Below are positions 8,981 to 15,323 of a stretch of DNA of 57,931 nt, piece after piece. Location: the NCBI GenBank assembly GCA_029551285.1, contig JAKPFT010000008.1, positions 1 through 57,931 on the forward strand. The letters are read 5' to 3'. The DNA comes from a bacterium (GTDB lineage: Bacteria; Ratteibacteria; UBA8468; B48-G9; DSTR01). Numbering within the stretch: the first letter of the stretch is position 1; the number at the start of each line of letters is the position of its first letter. The notes below the pieces were generated by a model. The model saw only the letters and a list, made by a program, of their open reading frames with translations. It was not told where the DNA came from and ran no database searches. A program made the translations under genes and the position numbers.

Positions 8981-9000
8981 TTTTTGTTCATTTTGTTCAT
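8971..9000 (-). repeat. Three copies of TTTTGTTCAT spanning the regulator start codon
   Basis: Three exact copies of the 10-mer TTTTGTTCAT lie at 8971-8980, 8982-8991 and 8991-9000 (plus-strand reading). They sit just downstream of the promoter at 9013-9041, in the 5' untranslated leader, and the first covers the start codon of the regulator gene. Spacing of 11 and 9 bases is near one helical turn, which would put repeated sites on one DNA face. This suggests an autoregulatory operator or a translation-level control site, but it could also come from simple sequence expansion. Confidence 0.6.
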
Positions 9001-9012
9001 AACTATGTAAAC

Positions 9013-9041
9013 ATTCTAACGCAAGATTAGCCCGCTGTCAA
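9013..9041 (-). promoter_or_regulatory. Sigma-70 promoter of the polysaccharide operon
   Basis: Read on the minus strand, TTGACA (9041-9036) and TAGAAT (9018-9013) are separated by exactly 17 bases. This is a perfect -35 and a 5/6 -10 box. The predicted transcript starts near 9006 and has a leader of about 26 bases before the regulator start codon. This is the only good promoter I see for the operon running down to position 1. Confidence 0.75.
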
Positions 9042-9062
9042 GTGACCTACCCAAAAAATTCT

Positions 9063-9091
9063 TTGATGTCAGCATGTTGTTGAGGTAAACT
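9063..9091 (+). promoter_or_regulatory. Possible weak promoter of the plus-strand methyltransferase
   Basis: TTGATG (9063-9068), a 17-base spacer and TAAACT (9086-9091) fit sigma-70 with two mismatches in each box. Transcription would start close to 9098, after the first ATG (9094), which would favour the ATG at 9112 as the real start. Evidence is weak. Confidence 0.3.
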
Positions 9092-9093
9092 TC

Positions 9094-9816
9094 ATGCAAG
9101 CGGGGTGCGACATGCTGATGAAGCAACTTCTCAAAAGTATTCTCAGGCGCTTTCAAAAACCAGTCTACCGACTGGCCCGCGAACTGGTGGATTTTTATGA
9201 GTACTCCGGGTATTATGGGAACATTGACCTTCACACAATGATGACACTGGCGGAGCGCAAAACTCTGGAAAGTATAGTCGCCCGGAAAAAGCCAGAGGTC
9301 GCCGTAGAAATTGGCTCCTGGAAGGGCGCCTCAACCACAATTATCGCCCGCCATTCAGGTGTTGTCTACGCGATAGACCCTTTTACGGGAGCTCCCGATT
9401 CATGGGAGGTACACAGCGCCGCCAGGCACGATGTCCTTAAAGTCTTCCGGAATAATCTTAGAATTATGGGTATCTCCAATGTCATCCCGATTGTTGGAAA
9501 ATCGGCCGACGTCTTCAATGTTTTTGGAAGGTGTGTTGACTTTGTGTTCATTGACGGGGACCATACCCGGCCAGGTATTCTTGCGGACCTGCGGTGGCGG
9601 GAGAAGTTGAGATTTGGCGGAGTGATTTGCGGCCACGATGCCGAAACTTACTATTCCGAGTTACCGGAGGAACTCAGGATGGAGGTCAAGAAAAGTACTG
9701 CAGACTACCTGGTCGACAGAGGTTTGCATCCAGGAGTCATTTACGCCCTGTACACTGTTTTTCACGATGAACATATGATTGAGCCGGGTACAAGTATTTG
9801 GTGGTGCCAGTGTTAA
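9094..9816 (+). CDS. Class I SAM-dependent methyltransferase (Methyltransf_24-like)
   Basis: A 240-residue methyltransferase with the SAM-binding motif I VAVEIGSWKGAST (about residues 68-80), an acidic residue after the second strand (YAIDPFTG), and VDFVFIDGDHTRPG (about 148-162), the pattern of the Methyltransf_24 family (cephalosporin hydroxylase/O-methyltransferase group). It is transcribed divergently from the polysaccharide operon, suggesting modification of a glycan or small metabolite. The ATG at 9094 has GAGG 8 bases upstream; the ATG at 9112 also has a GGGGT element, so the start is uncertain by six codons. Confidence 0.85.
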   Translation: MQAGCDMLMKQLLKSILRRFQKPVYRLARELVDFYEYSGYYGNIDLHTMMTLAERKTLESIVARKKPEVAVEIGSWKGASTTIIARHSGVVYAIDPFTGAPDSWEVHSAARHDVLKVFRNNLRIMGISNVIPIVGKSADVFNVFGRCVDFVFIDGDHTRPGILADLRWREKLRFGGVICGHDAETYYSELPEELRMEVKKSTADYLVDRGLHPGVIYALYTVFHDEHMIEPGTSIWWCQC

Positions 9817-9915
9817 GCGGGGTGAAAGTTTTTGGATAGAGAAATCCTTAACTTTAATTTTAGCCCGGTCTTTGTCGTCAGACTGCTTGAAGTAGCAGGC
9901 TCTGCGTATGAGGAG

Positions 9916-11502
9916 TCAGTTATCCACACCGTCAGGGACAAGAGTCTTCAGAAACTTCCTGGCGTTTTCAAAATGTGGGTCCAGTTTCAGGGTGCGCTGC
10001 AGGGCCCGGACAGCCTCTTCCCGCTGGCCAGCCTGTTCCAGCACGCAGGCCAGCAGAAAATGAGCATCGGGATTTTCCGGTTGCAGTCTGGCCAGTGTTT
10101 CTGCCTCCCGGTAAGCCTTTTTCAATTTTCCGCAGGCTAAATCGTAAGGCACATTCTTCTTCGTCAAAGCAGCCAGAATTTTCACATAGATGTTCGGTAT
10201 CCTTGGTCCCGGAACAGTGTTGAAAAAGTAAGCGAATAACAAGACTGCGCTCCATAATCCCAGGATTGCTTTCCAGTTTGTTTTCAGATGGTCATAAGTC
10301 CAGACGAAAAAGTATCCAGCCGAAACCATCAGACACGCTACGGCCGGCAACCGGTACCGGTCGGTGATAAAGAAAAAAATTACCCAGGCGATATTGGTTA
10401 GCGTATAGGTTAAGAAAAGGAACTTCCGCCGCCAGTCAAAAAAGACCACGACCAGTCCCGCCAGACCCACCGGCACCACCAGACCAAAATGAACAAACGC
10501 CAGACGCAGGCTGGGAATAATCTCCTCTAAAAGGTAGACGTTCAAGTTCTGCGGCCATTCATAACTGGTGAAAAAGAGCATCGCTTTGGTTAACTGCAGT
10601 TTCCAGAAGCGGGCACTCCAGACAGAAAGTAATGGCCCCTGCGGATAACAGAAAAGCCCCAGAGAGTCAGCGCTGTTGCCGATAGCCCAGTTCACCGGAC
10701 CATTAGTACAGATGGGGATAAATCTTCCACTCACCCAGAAATTACGGACTGTCACCGGCAAAATCACAAGAACACAGAAAACGGAAATGACCAGAAAAGT
10801 TTTCAGCCCAGCCTGGTAAGACCGGGAAGGAACCTTCACTTTCTGAGGGAGCAGTTTTTCAGAGTGTGATTCGCCTTTGCTTTTCCCCCGGCCTCCCCGG
10901 AGAGAAATCAATCCCAGAAATAAGAAAGGCAGAAAAAGAGCGATGGTCGGTTTGGCCAGGGCCGCCAGCCCCAGCGTCACTCCTGCTGCCATTTTCGGCC
11001 AGAATTTATGCTTCTCTTGAGCAAGAAGAGCCATCGCAATAAAAACGGTATAAAGTAAAGTAATTATACCGTCACTGAGAACTGTCCCGGAGTAGACAAT
11101 AAACGTCCGGTAGAAGCAGGCCAGTCCGGCGGCTATGAGGCCGGTTCTTTCGTCGGCTATCTGGCAGCCGATGAGAAAGAGAAGAAAACAGACCAGGACA
11201 TCCAGAAGCAACTGTAGCGCTAAGACGGCTACCAGATTTTCTCCAGTCAGGGTCAAAAGCAAAGCCAGAAAATAGGGATAAAATGGGGCCATGTAGAATG
11301 GCTTTCCGTCCACGTACCAGGGGTGCTGCTGGATTTGTTTAGCCCATAAGATGAAGGTTTTCTGGTCGTGTCGGTCCATGAGAAAGGGATTAAAAAAGAC
11401 GGTTTCCGAAAAATGGTAAAGGTACACAAAGCGAATCACGGTTCCGATTATTAAAAGAATGGAAAGAGTGAGCAAAGTAAGCCGGCGTAAATTCCTGTCC
11501 AT
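9916..11502 (-). CDS. GT39/ArnT-like membrane glycosyltransferase with C-terminal TPR
   Basis: A 528-residue multi-pass membrane protein resembling dolichyl-phosphate-mannose-protein mannosyltransferases (GT39/PMT_2). After the first helix it has an acidic pair in the first periplasmic loop region (FLMDRHDQKTF; such Asp residues are catalytic in the family), followed by many hydrophobic segments to about residue 440. The last 75 residues contain a TPR-like repeat (DAHFLLACVLEQAGQREEAV...LDPHF). It would transfer a sugar from an undecaprenyl-phosphate donor on the periplasmic side to a lipid, glycan or protein. The gene ends facing the plus-strand methyltransferase; I see no strong terminator in the 99 bases between them. 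Confidence 0.82.
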   Translation of the reverse strand: MDRNLRRLTLLTLSILLIIGTVIRFVYLYHFSETVFFNPFLMDRHDQKTFILWAKQIQQHPWYVDGKPFYMAPFYPYFLALLLTLTGENLVAVLALQLLLDVLVCFLLFLIGCQIADERTGLIAAGLACFYRTFIVYSGTVLSDGIITLLYTVFIAMALLAQEKHKFWPKMAAGVTLGLAALAKPTIALFLPFLFLGLISLRGGRGKSKGESHSEKLLPQKVKVPSRSYQAGLKTFLVISVFCVLVILPVTVRNFWVSGRFIPICTNGPVNWAIGNSADSLGLFCYPQGPLLSVWSARFWKLQLTKAMLFFTSYEWPQNLNVYLLEEIIPSLRLAFVHFGLVVPVGLAGLVVVFFDWRRKFLFLTYTLTNIAWVIFFFITDRYRLPAVACLMVSAGYFFVWTYDHLKTNWKAILGLWSAVLLFAYFFNTVPGPRIPNIYVKILAALTKKNVPYDLACGKLKKAYREAETLARLQPENPDAHFLLACVLEQAGQREEAVRALQRTLKLDPHFENARKFLKTLVPDGVDN

Positions 11503-11526
11503 CTGCGAGAGTTTACCAGGGCAATT

Positions 11527-12501
11527 TCACCCGTTGTTCTGGCTCTGCGTGAAGTAGGCAATGGTATCCGCCACAATGTCGCGGATTGTTCGCACAGGAG
11601 TAAATCCGGTAAGAGCGGTCAGCCTGGAAATATCGGGTACCCGACGCTGCATATCCTCAAAACCCCGCGGGTAAACTTTCTCCGGGGCAACAAAAACAAT
11701 CTCCGAGGGACTGGCCGTCATTTCCTTCACCAGAGCGGCCAGGTCAGCGATGGTGATTTCTTCCTGAGTGCCAACGTTGAAGACACCACCATAGGCTTTC
11801 TCCTGCTGTCTCAACTTCTCCATAGCCGACAGCGCATCCTCCACATGGAGGAAGCAGCGAGTCTGCCGGCCATCGCCGAACACCGTTAGAGGCTGCCCTG
11901 ACAGCGCCTGCTTTACAAACCGGGGAAGAACCATTCCATAATGAGGGCTCTGCCGCGGCCCCACCGTATTGAACAACCGCACAATGATTACTGGTAAATT
12001 TTTCTCCTCGGCGTAGGCCAGGGATAAAAATTCGTCCAGCGCTTTGGTACAGGCATAGCTCCACCGACGTTTGGTGGTGGTACCAATAACAATGTCCGCA
12101 TCTTCAGTAAACGGAACGTTTTCATTTTTTCCATAAATCTCAGAAGTGGAGGTCAGCAGCAGGCGGCGCTGCCAGCGGCTACATCTCTTTAAGATATTGT
12201 TTGTCCCCTCCATATTGACCAGAATTGACTCAATGGGATTTTCCAGAACTCTCCTGACACCAACGACCGCTGCCAGGTGATAAACAAAATCGCTGCGACG
12301 CACCAGTTCATCCACCAGCGGCTCATTCAAAATCGTATCAATTATCAGTTCTAAACGAGGATGCTTTATGAACCCGGAGATATTATCCAGACTTCCTGTA
12401 GAAAGGTCATCCACTATCCTGACCTGGTGACCTTCTTTGAGAAGTCGCTCCACCAGATGAGAGCCAATAAAACCACATCCGCCGGTCACAAGAATTTTCA
12501 T
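11527..12501 (-). CDS. NAD-dependent sugar-nucleotide epimerase/decarboxylase (GalE/UXS-like extended SDR)
   Basis: A 324-residue extended SDR with GGCGFIGSH at residues 7-15, the TSEIYG catalytic Ser/Thr region, the YACTK (YxxxK) motif near residue 150 and the RLFNTVGPRQ segment. This pattern is typical of UDP-glucuronate decarboxylases and UDP-glucose 4-epimerases. It makes or interconverts a nucleotide sugar in the cytoplasm. The start at 12501 has a GGAGAGG ribosome binding site, and a plausible promoter lies upstream at 12527-12555. The GT39-like gene follows after 24 bases, so the two form a small operon. Confidence 0.87.
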   Translation of the reverse strand: MKILVTGGCGFIGSHLVERLLKEGHQVRIVDDLSTGSLDNISGFIKHPRLELIIDTILNEPLVDELVRRSDFVYHLAAVVGVRRVLENPIESILVNMEGTNNILKRCSRWQRRLLLTSTSEIYGKNENVPFTEDADIVIGTTTKRRWSYACTKALDEFLSLAYAEEKNLPVIIVRLFNTVGPRQSPHYGMVLPRFVKQALSGQPLTVFGDGRQTRCFLHVEDALSAMEKLRQQEKAYGGVFNVGTQEEITIADLAALVKEMTASPSEIVFVAPEKVYPRGFEDMQRRVPDISRLTALTGFTPVRTIRDIVADTIAYFTQSQNNG

Positions 12502-12526
12502 GGTTTTCCTCTCTCCGTTCTAATTA

Positions 12527-12555
12527 ATAGTAAATGACTTTTAAGAGATTGTCCA
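12527..12555 (-). promoter_or_regulatory. Sigma-70 promoter for the epimerase/GT39 operon
   Basis: On the minus strand, TGGACA (12555-12550) and TACTAT (12532-12527) are 17 bases apart (5/6 and 4/6 matches). It lies 26 bases upstream of the epimerase start and is back to back with the plus-strand promoter at 12596. Confidence 0.5.
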
Positions 12556-12595
12556 CCGCAGACACATTTCTGGTCTTTCCACCCCGCCAAAAAAC

Positions 12596-12623
12596 TTGAC
12601 AGAGAAAAACTGGTGCGTAAAAT
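12596..12623 (+). promoter_or_regulatory. Strong sigma-70 promoter for the tiny basic peptide gene
   Basis: TTGACA (12596-12601), a 16-base spacer, and TAAAAT (12618-12623). The -35 is perfect and the -10 is 5/6. The transcript should start near 12630 and reach the AAAGGAGGT ribosome binding site about 20 bases later. Confidence 0.7.
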
Positions 12624-12666
12624 TATTGGAAAGGCTAAGCTTTCTCTTTAACCAAAGGAGGTGCTT

Positions 12667-12750
12667 ATGGCAGTGAAGAAGGCAAAGAAGAAAGCGGCTT
12701 GCGGTGCAAAGAAAAAAGCAACCAAGAAGAAAGCGAAGAAAAAAAAGTAA
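12667..12750 (+). CDS. Tiny lysine/alanine-rich basic peptide (27 aa), histone-H1-tail-like
   Basis: A 27-residue open frame of sequence type MAVKKAKKKAACGA followed by more Lys/Ala/Thr repeats; 17 of 27 residues are lysine, there is one cysteine and no acidic residue. It is preceded by an excellent ribosome binding site (AAAGGAGGT, 6 bases before the ATG) and a strong promoter (12596-12623), and is followed by a long GC hairpin. These signals make it likely to be expressed at a high level. The composition recalls the C-terminal tails of histone H1/Hc1-like nucleoid proteins or short RNA-binding peptides. It sits alone on the plus strand among minus-strand genes. I do not recognise a named family. 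Confidence 0.65.
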   Translation: MAVKKAKKKAACGAKKKATKKKAKKKK

Positions 12751-12785
12751 CTCCAGAAGATAGCTAATAAAAATTGCTTTGACCA

Positions 12786-12820
12786 ACGGGCGCTTCTCTT
12801 GAGTTTTGAGAAACGCCCGT
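12786..12820. terminator. GC-rich hairpin, possible (bidirectional) transcription terminator
   Basis: ACGGGCG(C)TTCTC pairs with GAGAA(A)CGCCCGT around a 9-base loop: 12 pairs with one internal mismatch. No U-tract follows on the plus strand. On the minus strand a CAATTTTTATT stretch comes about 11 bases later, so it could also end transcripts from prs. Its place between the basic peptide gene and prs fits a terminator. Confidence 0.55.
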
Positions 12821-12847
12821 CTGGTATTGCTGGGGAGACAACGAGCT

Positions 12848-12922
12848 ATGAGAAGGAAAAAAAGAAAATTACGCTGGCGCTGCAAGAGAGCCAACCACCG
12901 AAAAAAGCCCACCATGGGTTAG
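12848..12922 (+). CDS. Possible second tiny basic peptide (24 aa)
   Basis: A 24-residue frame starting MRRKKRKLRWRCKRANHRKK, with 15 Arg/Lys/His residues and one Cys. It begins 9 bases after a GGGGAG element and ends 1 base before the stop codon of the convergent prs gene. It has no promoter of its own that I can see and lies behind the hairpin at 12786-12820, so it would need read-through. The composition is similar in kind to very small basic ribosomal proteins, but I cannot match it to one. Could be chance coding in a purine-rich stretch. Confidence 0.35.
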   Translation: MRRKKRKLRWRCKRANHRKKPTMG

Positions 12923-12923
12923 T

Positions 12924-13853
12924 TCAAAGGAAGAGTGAGCTGACTGAAGTTTCCAGGTGAATACATTTAATAGCCTCACCCAGAAGGTTAGCCACGGAGA
13001 GAATTTTCATGCAAGCGGGAAGGTCAGTCTGCGGTATGGTATCGGTGATAATTACTTCTTTTAAGGGACTGGCGCCCAGTACCTTCCTGGCTTGCCCGGA
13101 CAGGACAGCATGAGTGCAACTTCCGTAGACTTCCCTGGCTCCATTGGCCAGTAAAATCTTTGCCGCCTCAGTCATTGTCCCACCGGTTGAAATCAAATCA
13201 TCAATAATAATCGCCTCCGCTCCGTCAACTTCACCGATAACATGCATCACATCCACCTTATCCGGGGCATCCCTTCTTTTATCCACAATGGCCAGGGAAG
13301 CCCCCAGGTGCTTGGCAAAGGCCCGGGCCATTTTCACGCTGCCCACATCCGGAGCCACCACCACCGGCCTGCGGAAATTTCGGCTTCTAAAATAGTTCAC
13401 AATGACCGGCGCCGCAAAAAGATGGTCCACCGGAATGTCAAAAAATCCCTGAATCTGCGGAGCATGCAGGTCCATGGTTAGCAGACGGTCAGCCCCGGCA
13501 GCCACCAGGAGATTGGCCACCAGCTTAGCAGTAATGGGTACACGCGGTTTATCTTTCCGGTCCTGCCGGGCATAACCATAATAAGGCAAAACGGCCGTCA
13601 CCCTTCTGGGTGAAGCGCGACGAAAAGCATCAAGCATAACCAGAAGTTCCATTAGATTTTCGTTAACCGGGGGACAGGTGGACTGAACTACAAAGACATC
13701 CTTTCCCCGCACATTCTCTTTAATCTGCACGCTAATTTCGCCATCGCTGAAGCGGGAAATCTCAATCTGCCCCAGCGTTTTTCCGAGATAAGCAGCTATC
13801 TTTTCTGAAAGCTTTCGGCTGGCACTACCGGAGAAGATCAAGCACTGGTTCAT
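12924..13853 (-). CDS. prs: Ribose-phosphate pyrophosphokinase (PRPP synthetase)
   Basis: A 309-residue class I PRPP synthetase, making phosphoribosyl pyrophosphate from ribose 5-phosphate and ATP for nucleotide, histidine and tryptophan synthesis. Motifs visible are the N-terminal FSGSASRKLSEKIA, RQDRKDKPR (ATP-binding flexible loop, near residue 96), the metal-binding MDLHAPQIQGFF near 127, VVAPDVGSVKMA, and the PRPP loop IIIDDLISTGGT (about 215-226). The length matches the family. It follows the GlmU-like gene after 17 bases, the same order as glmU-prs in many bacteria. Confidence 0.96.
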   Translation of the reverse strand: MNQCLIFSGSASRKLSEKIAAYLGKTLGQIEISRFSDGEISVQIKENVRGKDVFVVQSTCPPVNENLMELLVMLDAFRRASPRRVTAVLPYYGYARQDRKDKPRVPITAKLVANLLVAAGADRLLTMDLHAPQIQGFFDIPVDHLFAAPVIVNYFRSRNFRRPVVVAPDVGSVKMARAFAKHLGASLAIVDKRRDAPDKVDVMHVIGEVDGAEAIIIDDLISTGGTMTEAAKILLANGAREVYGSCTHAVLSGQARKVLGASPLKEVIITDTIPQTDLPACMKILSVANLLGEAIKCIHLETSVSSLFL

Positions 13854-13870
13854 GGTATCCCCCGAAGTCC

Positions 13871-14668
13871 TCAGGATTGTTTCTCAACAACTTCCTGGTT
13901 CAATCTAACTTTTCTCTCTTTCAACCACTGCTCTGCCTTTCGTAAATCGTCCTCGGTATTTATACCCAGCACTTCCTCCGGGCAGGCGGTCTGATAACTT
14001 CCCACGCGATAACCCTTGACAGCCAGAAGCCCAACAACATCGGTAAGATACTGTTCCCCTTTCCGCGGGTCAGGAAGAACTTCTGGCAGGGTCTGGAAAA
14101 GCTCCACGCTCCGGAAGAGATAAACTCCAGCATTGATTTCCTTTATGGCCCTTTGCTCCGGAGTGGCGTTAATTTCTTCCACGATAGCTATCACATCACT
14201 GCCGTTTCTTAGAATTCGGCCGTAACCGGTTGGTTTTTCCATGATGGTGGTCAAGACTGTGGCTACATTTCCCTCTTCCTGATGAAGGTTAATCATCTTC
14301 AGAAGAGTATGCTGACTTAAAAAAGGTACATCCCCGCAGAGAACTAAAATGTTACCTCTGTAACTACCCAGGATTTTTTCCGTACAGGCCACCGCATGAC
14401 CGGTTCCCTTAGGTTCCGGTTGTTCAACATATTCAACCGCAGCATCGTGGATCCAGGAAAAAATCTGCTCCTTCTTAAAACCGACTACAATGATAATCCG
14501 TTCCGGAAACAGGCTCTTTACCGTCGGAAGAAGATAACTGAGGAGAGGTCGGCCCATCAGGTCATGGACCACTTTCTGGTTTTTCCCCCCTAACCGTTTC
14601 CCCCGGCCTGCGGCCAGAATAACCACGGCTAACCTTTTTCCTTTCTCTCCCAATCCGGGCGTTATCAA
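13871..14668 (-). CDS. GlmU-like UDP-GlcNAc pyrophosphorylase, uridyltransferase domain only
   Basis: A 265-residue NTP-transferase that matches the N-terminal half of GlmU: LAAGRGKRLGG (nucleotide-binding loop, residues 18-28), KVVHDLMGRPLL, VLCGDVPFLS, TGYGRILRN and the VEEINATPEQ / EINAGVYLF segments. It should form UDP-GlcNAc from GlcNAc-1-phosphate and UTP. The C-terminal left-handed beta-helix acetyltransferase of standard GlmU (about 450 residues) is absent; the frame closes normally after the pyrophosphorylase domain. A separate enzyme must therefore acetylate glucosamine-1-phosphate. Position next to prs and tRNA-Gln supports orthology to glmU. Confidence 0.88.
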   Translation of the reverse strand: MITPGLGEKGKRLAVVILAAGRGKRLGGKNQKVVHDLMGRPLLSYLLPTVKSLFPERIIIVVGFKKEQIFSWIHDAAVEYVEQPEPKGTGHAVACTEKILGSYRGNILVLCGDVPFLSQHTLLKMINLHQEEGNVATVLTTIMEKPTGYGRILRNGSDVIAIVEEINATPEQRAIKEINAGVYLFRSVELFQTLPEVLPDPRKGEQYLTDVVGLLAVKGYRVGSYQTACPEEVLGINTEDDLRKAEQWLKERKVRLNQEVVEKQS

Positions 14669-14706
14669 GCAGACCTCCCTTCTTAGAATTTTTAATTTTA
14701 TCCCTG

Positions 14707-14777
14707 CTGCCCGGCGAGGATTCGAACCTCGAACCTCGGCTCCAAAGGCCGGTGTGTTACCATTACACCACCGGGCA
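14707..14777 (-). tRNA. tRNA-Gln (anticodon UUG)
   Basis: A 71-base tRNA on the minus strand with acceptor TGCCCGG/CCGGGCA, a GTGT/ACAC D stem with the AATGGTAAC loop, an anticodon loop CTTTGGA giving anticodon TTG, and a T arm CGAGG TTCGAAT CCTCG. The CCA end is not encoded (CAG follows the discriminator G). It sits between spoVG and the glmU-like gene, a neighbourhood where tRNA-Gln is also found in other bacteria. Confidence 0.93.
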
Positions 14778-14779
14778 AG

Positions 14780-14913
14780 TCTTCTTTTCCCGGAATCTCA
14801 GGGTATCCGCCACTCAAAAACAAAAGAGTATTATCCTGCTTGCGTGGTGGATAAGGGCATCAAAAACAGTTACTGCCAGGTCTGCTGAGACTACGCTCAT
14901 CGGGAAAAGAAGA
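14780..14913 (-). ncRNA. Candidate structured RNA closed by a 13-bp perfect inverted repeat
   Basis: TCTTCTTTTCCCG (14780-14792) and CGGGAAAAGAAGA (14901-14913) are perfect reverse complements enclosing 108 bases. Inside, TCTCAG/CTGAGA and an 8-of-9 match ATCCACCAC/GTGGCGGAT (minus strand) allow a nested, largely continuous stem. The element fills the gap between spoVG and tRNA-Gln, in the same direction as both, so it would be cotranscribed. I do not recognise a known RNA family; a processing signal, a small regulatory RNA or a folded operon spacer are possible. The strand is inferred from the flanking genes. Confidence 0.45.
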
Positions 14914-14933
14914 GGCGGCATCTTTGCCCGCAC

Positions 14934-15323
14934 TTATAAGTTCGGCGTGGCTTGACTTTCTTTTTCTCTGGCTTTCTGATAAGAGTCAATAATTATCTTC
15001 TGCATGTATTCCCGAAATTCGGAACTGATGGGATGAGCCAGATCTTTGTGTCGTTCGGCAGCAACAACTTTCTGACTGGCTTCTTCCGGCAAAGAGGTAC
15101 CGCAGGAGCCACAGAAGCGATTTGAAGTTGGATTCTTAAAACCGCACTTAGCGCAAGGCTTCTGTGTCTTCTTGCTGGGCATGGCCACGAACAATCCCTT
15201 CTTGCCTTCAATAATTCTTATGTCTCTCACGACAAAAACACCGTCCAGCGTAATTGAGGCATACGCCCGGAGACGGCTGTTGGGACTGTTAACCAGCGAC
15301 ACTCTTGTCTCGGTAATCTCCAT
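14934..15323 (-). CDS. spoVG: SpoVG-family RNA/DNA-binding regulator with inserted zinc ribbon
   Basis: A 129-residue SpoVG protein. The start at 15323 (MEITETRVSLV) has a near-perfect AGGAGGGGCT ribosome binding site and lies inside the 3' end of ispE (35-base overlap). Residues 1-52 match the conserved SpoVG core (RAYASITLDGVFVVRDIRI, GLFVAMPSKK) and residues 92-117 match the closing helix region (HKDLAHPIS...). Between them, where ordinary SpoVG has a short loop, about 40 residues are inserted with two CxxC pairs (Cys57, Cys60, Cys71, Cys74), a zinc ribbon. SpoVG binds nucleic acids and acts as a post-transcriptional regulator in several bacteria. The ispE-spoVG order is conserved widely. 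Confidence 0.93.
   Translation of the reverse strand: MEITETRVSLVNSPNSRLRAYASITLDGVFVVRDIRIIEGKKGLFVAMPSKKTQKPCAKCGFKNPTSNRFCGSCGTSLPEEASQKVVAAERHKDLAHPISSEFREYMQKIIIDSYQKAREKESQATPNL

Noticed and set aside
12541-12915. Minus-strand frame of 124 codons, hydrophobic, opposite the tiny basic peptides
   Set aside because: Its Leu/Phe-rich translation is simply the complement of poly-lysine codons. The plus-strand peptide has the promoter and ribosome binding site.
14700-14780. tRNA-Gln as an integration (att) site
   Set aside because: No duplicated tRNA 3' end or integrase gene near it; flanking genes are conserved housekeeping genes.
14780-14913. Inverted-repeat region considered as 6S RNA or tmRNA
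   Set aside because: It is shorter than 6S RNA and I could not find the tmRNA tag or tRNA-like ends, so only a generic structured RNA candidate is reported.
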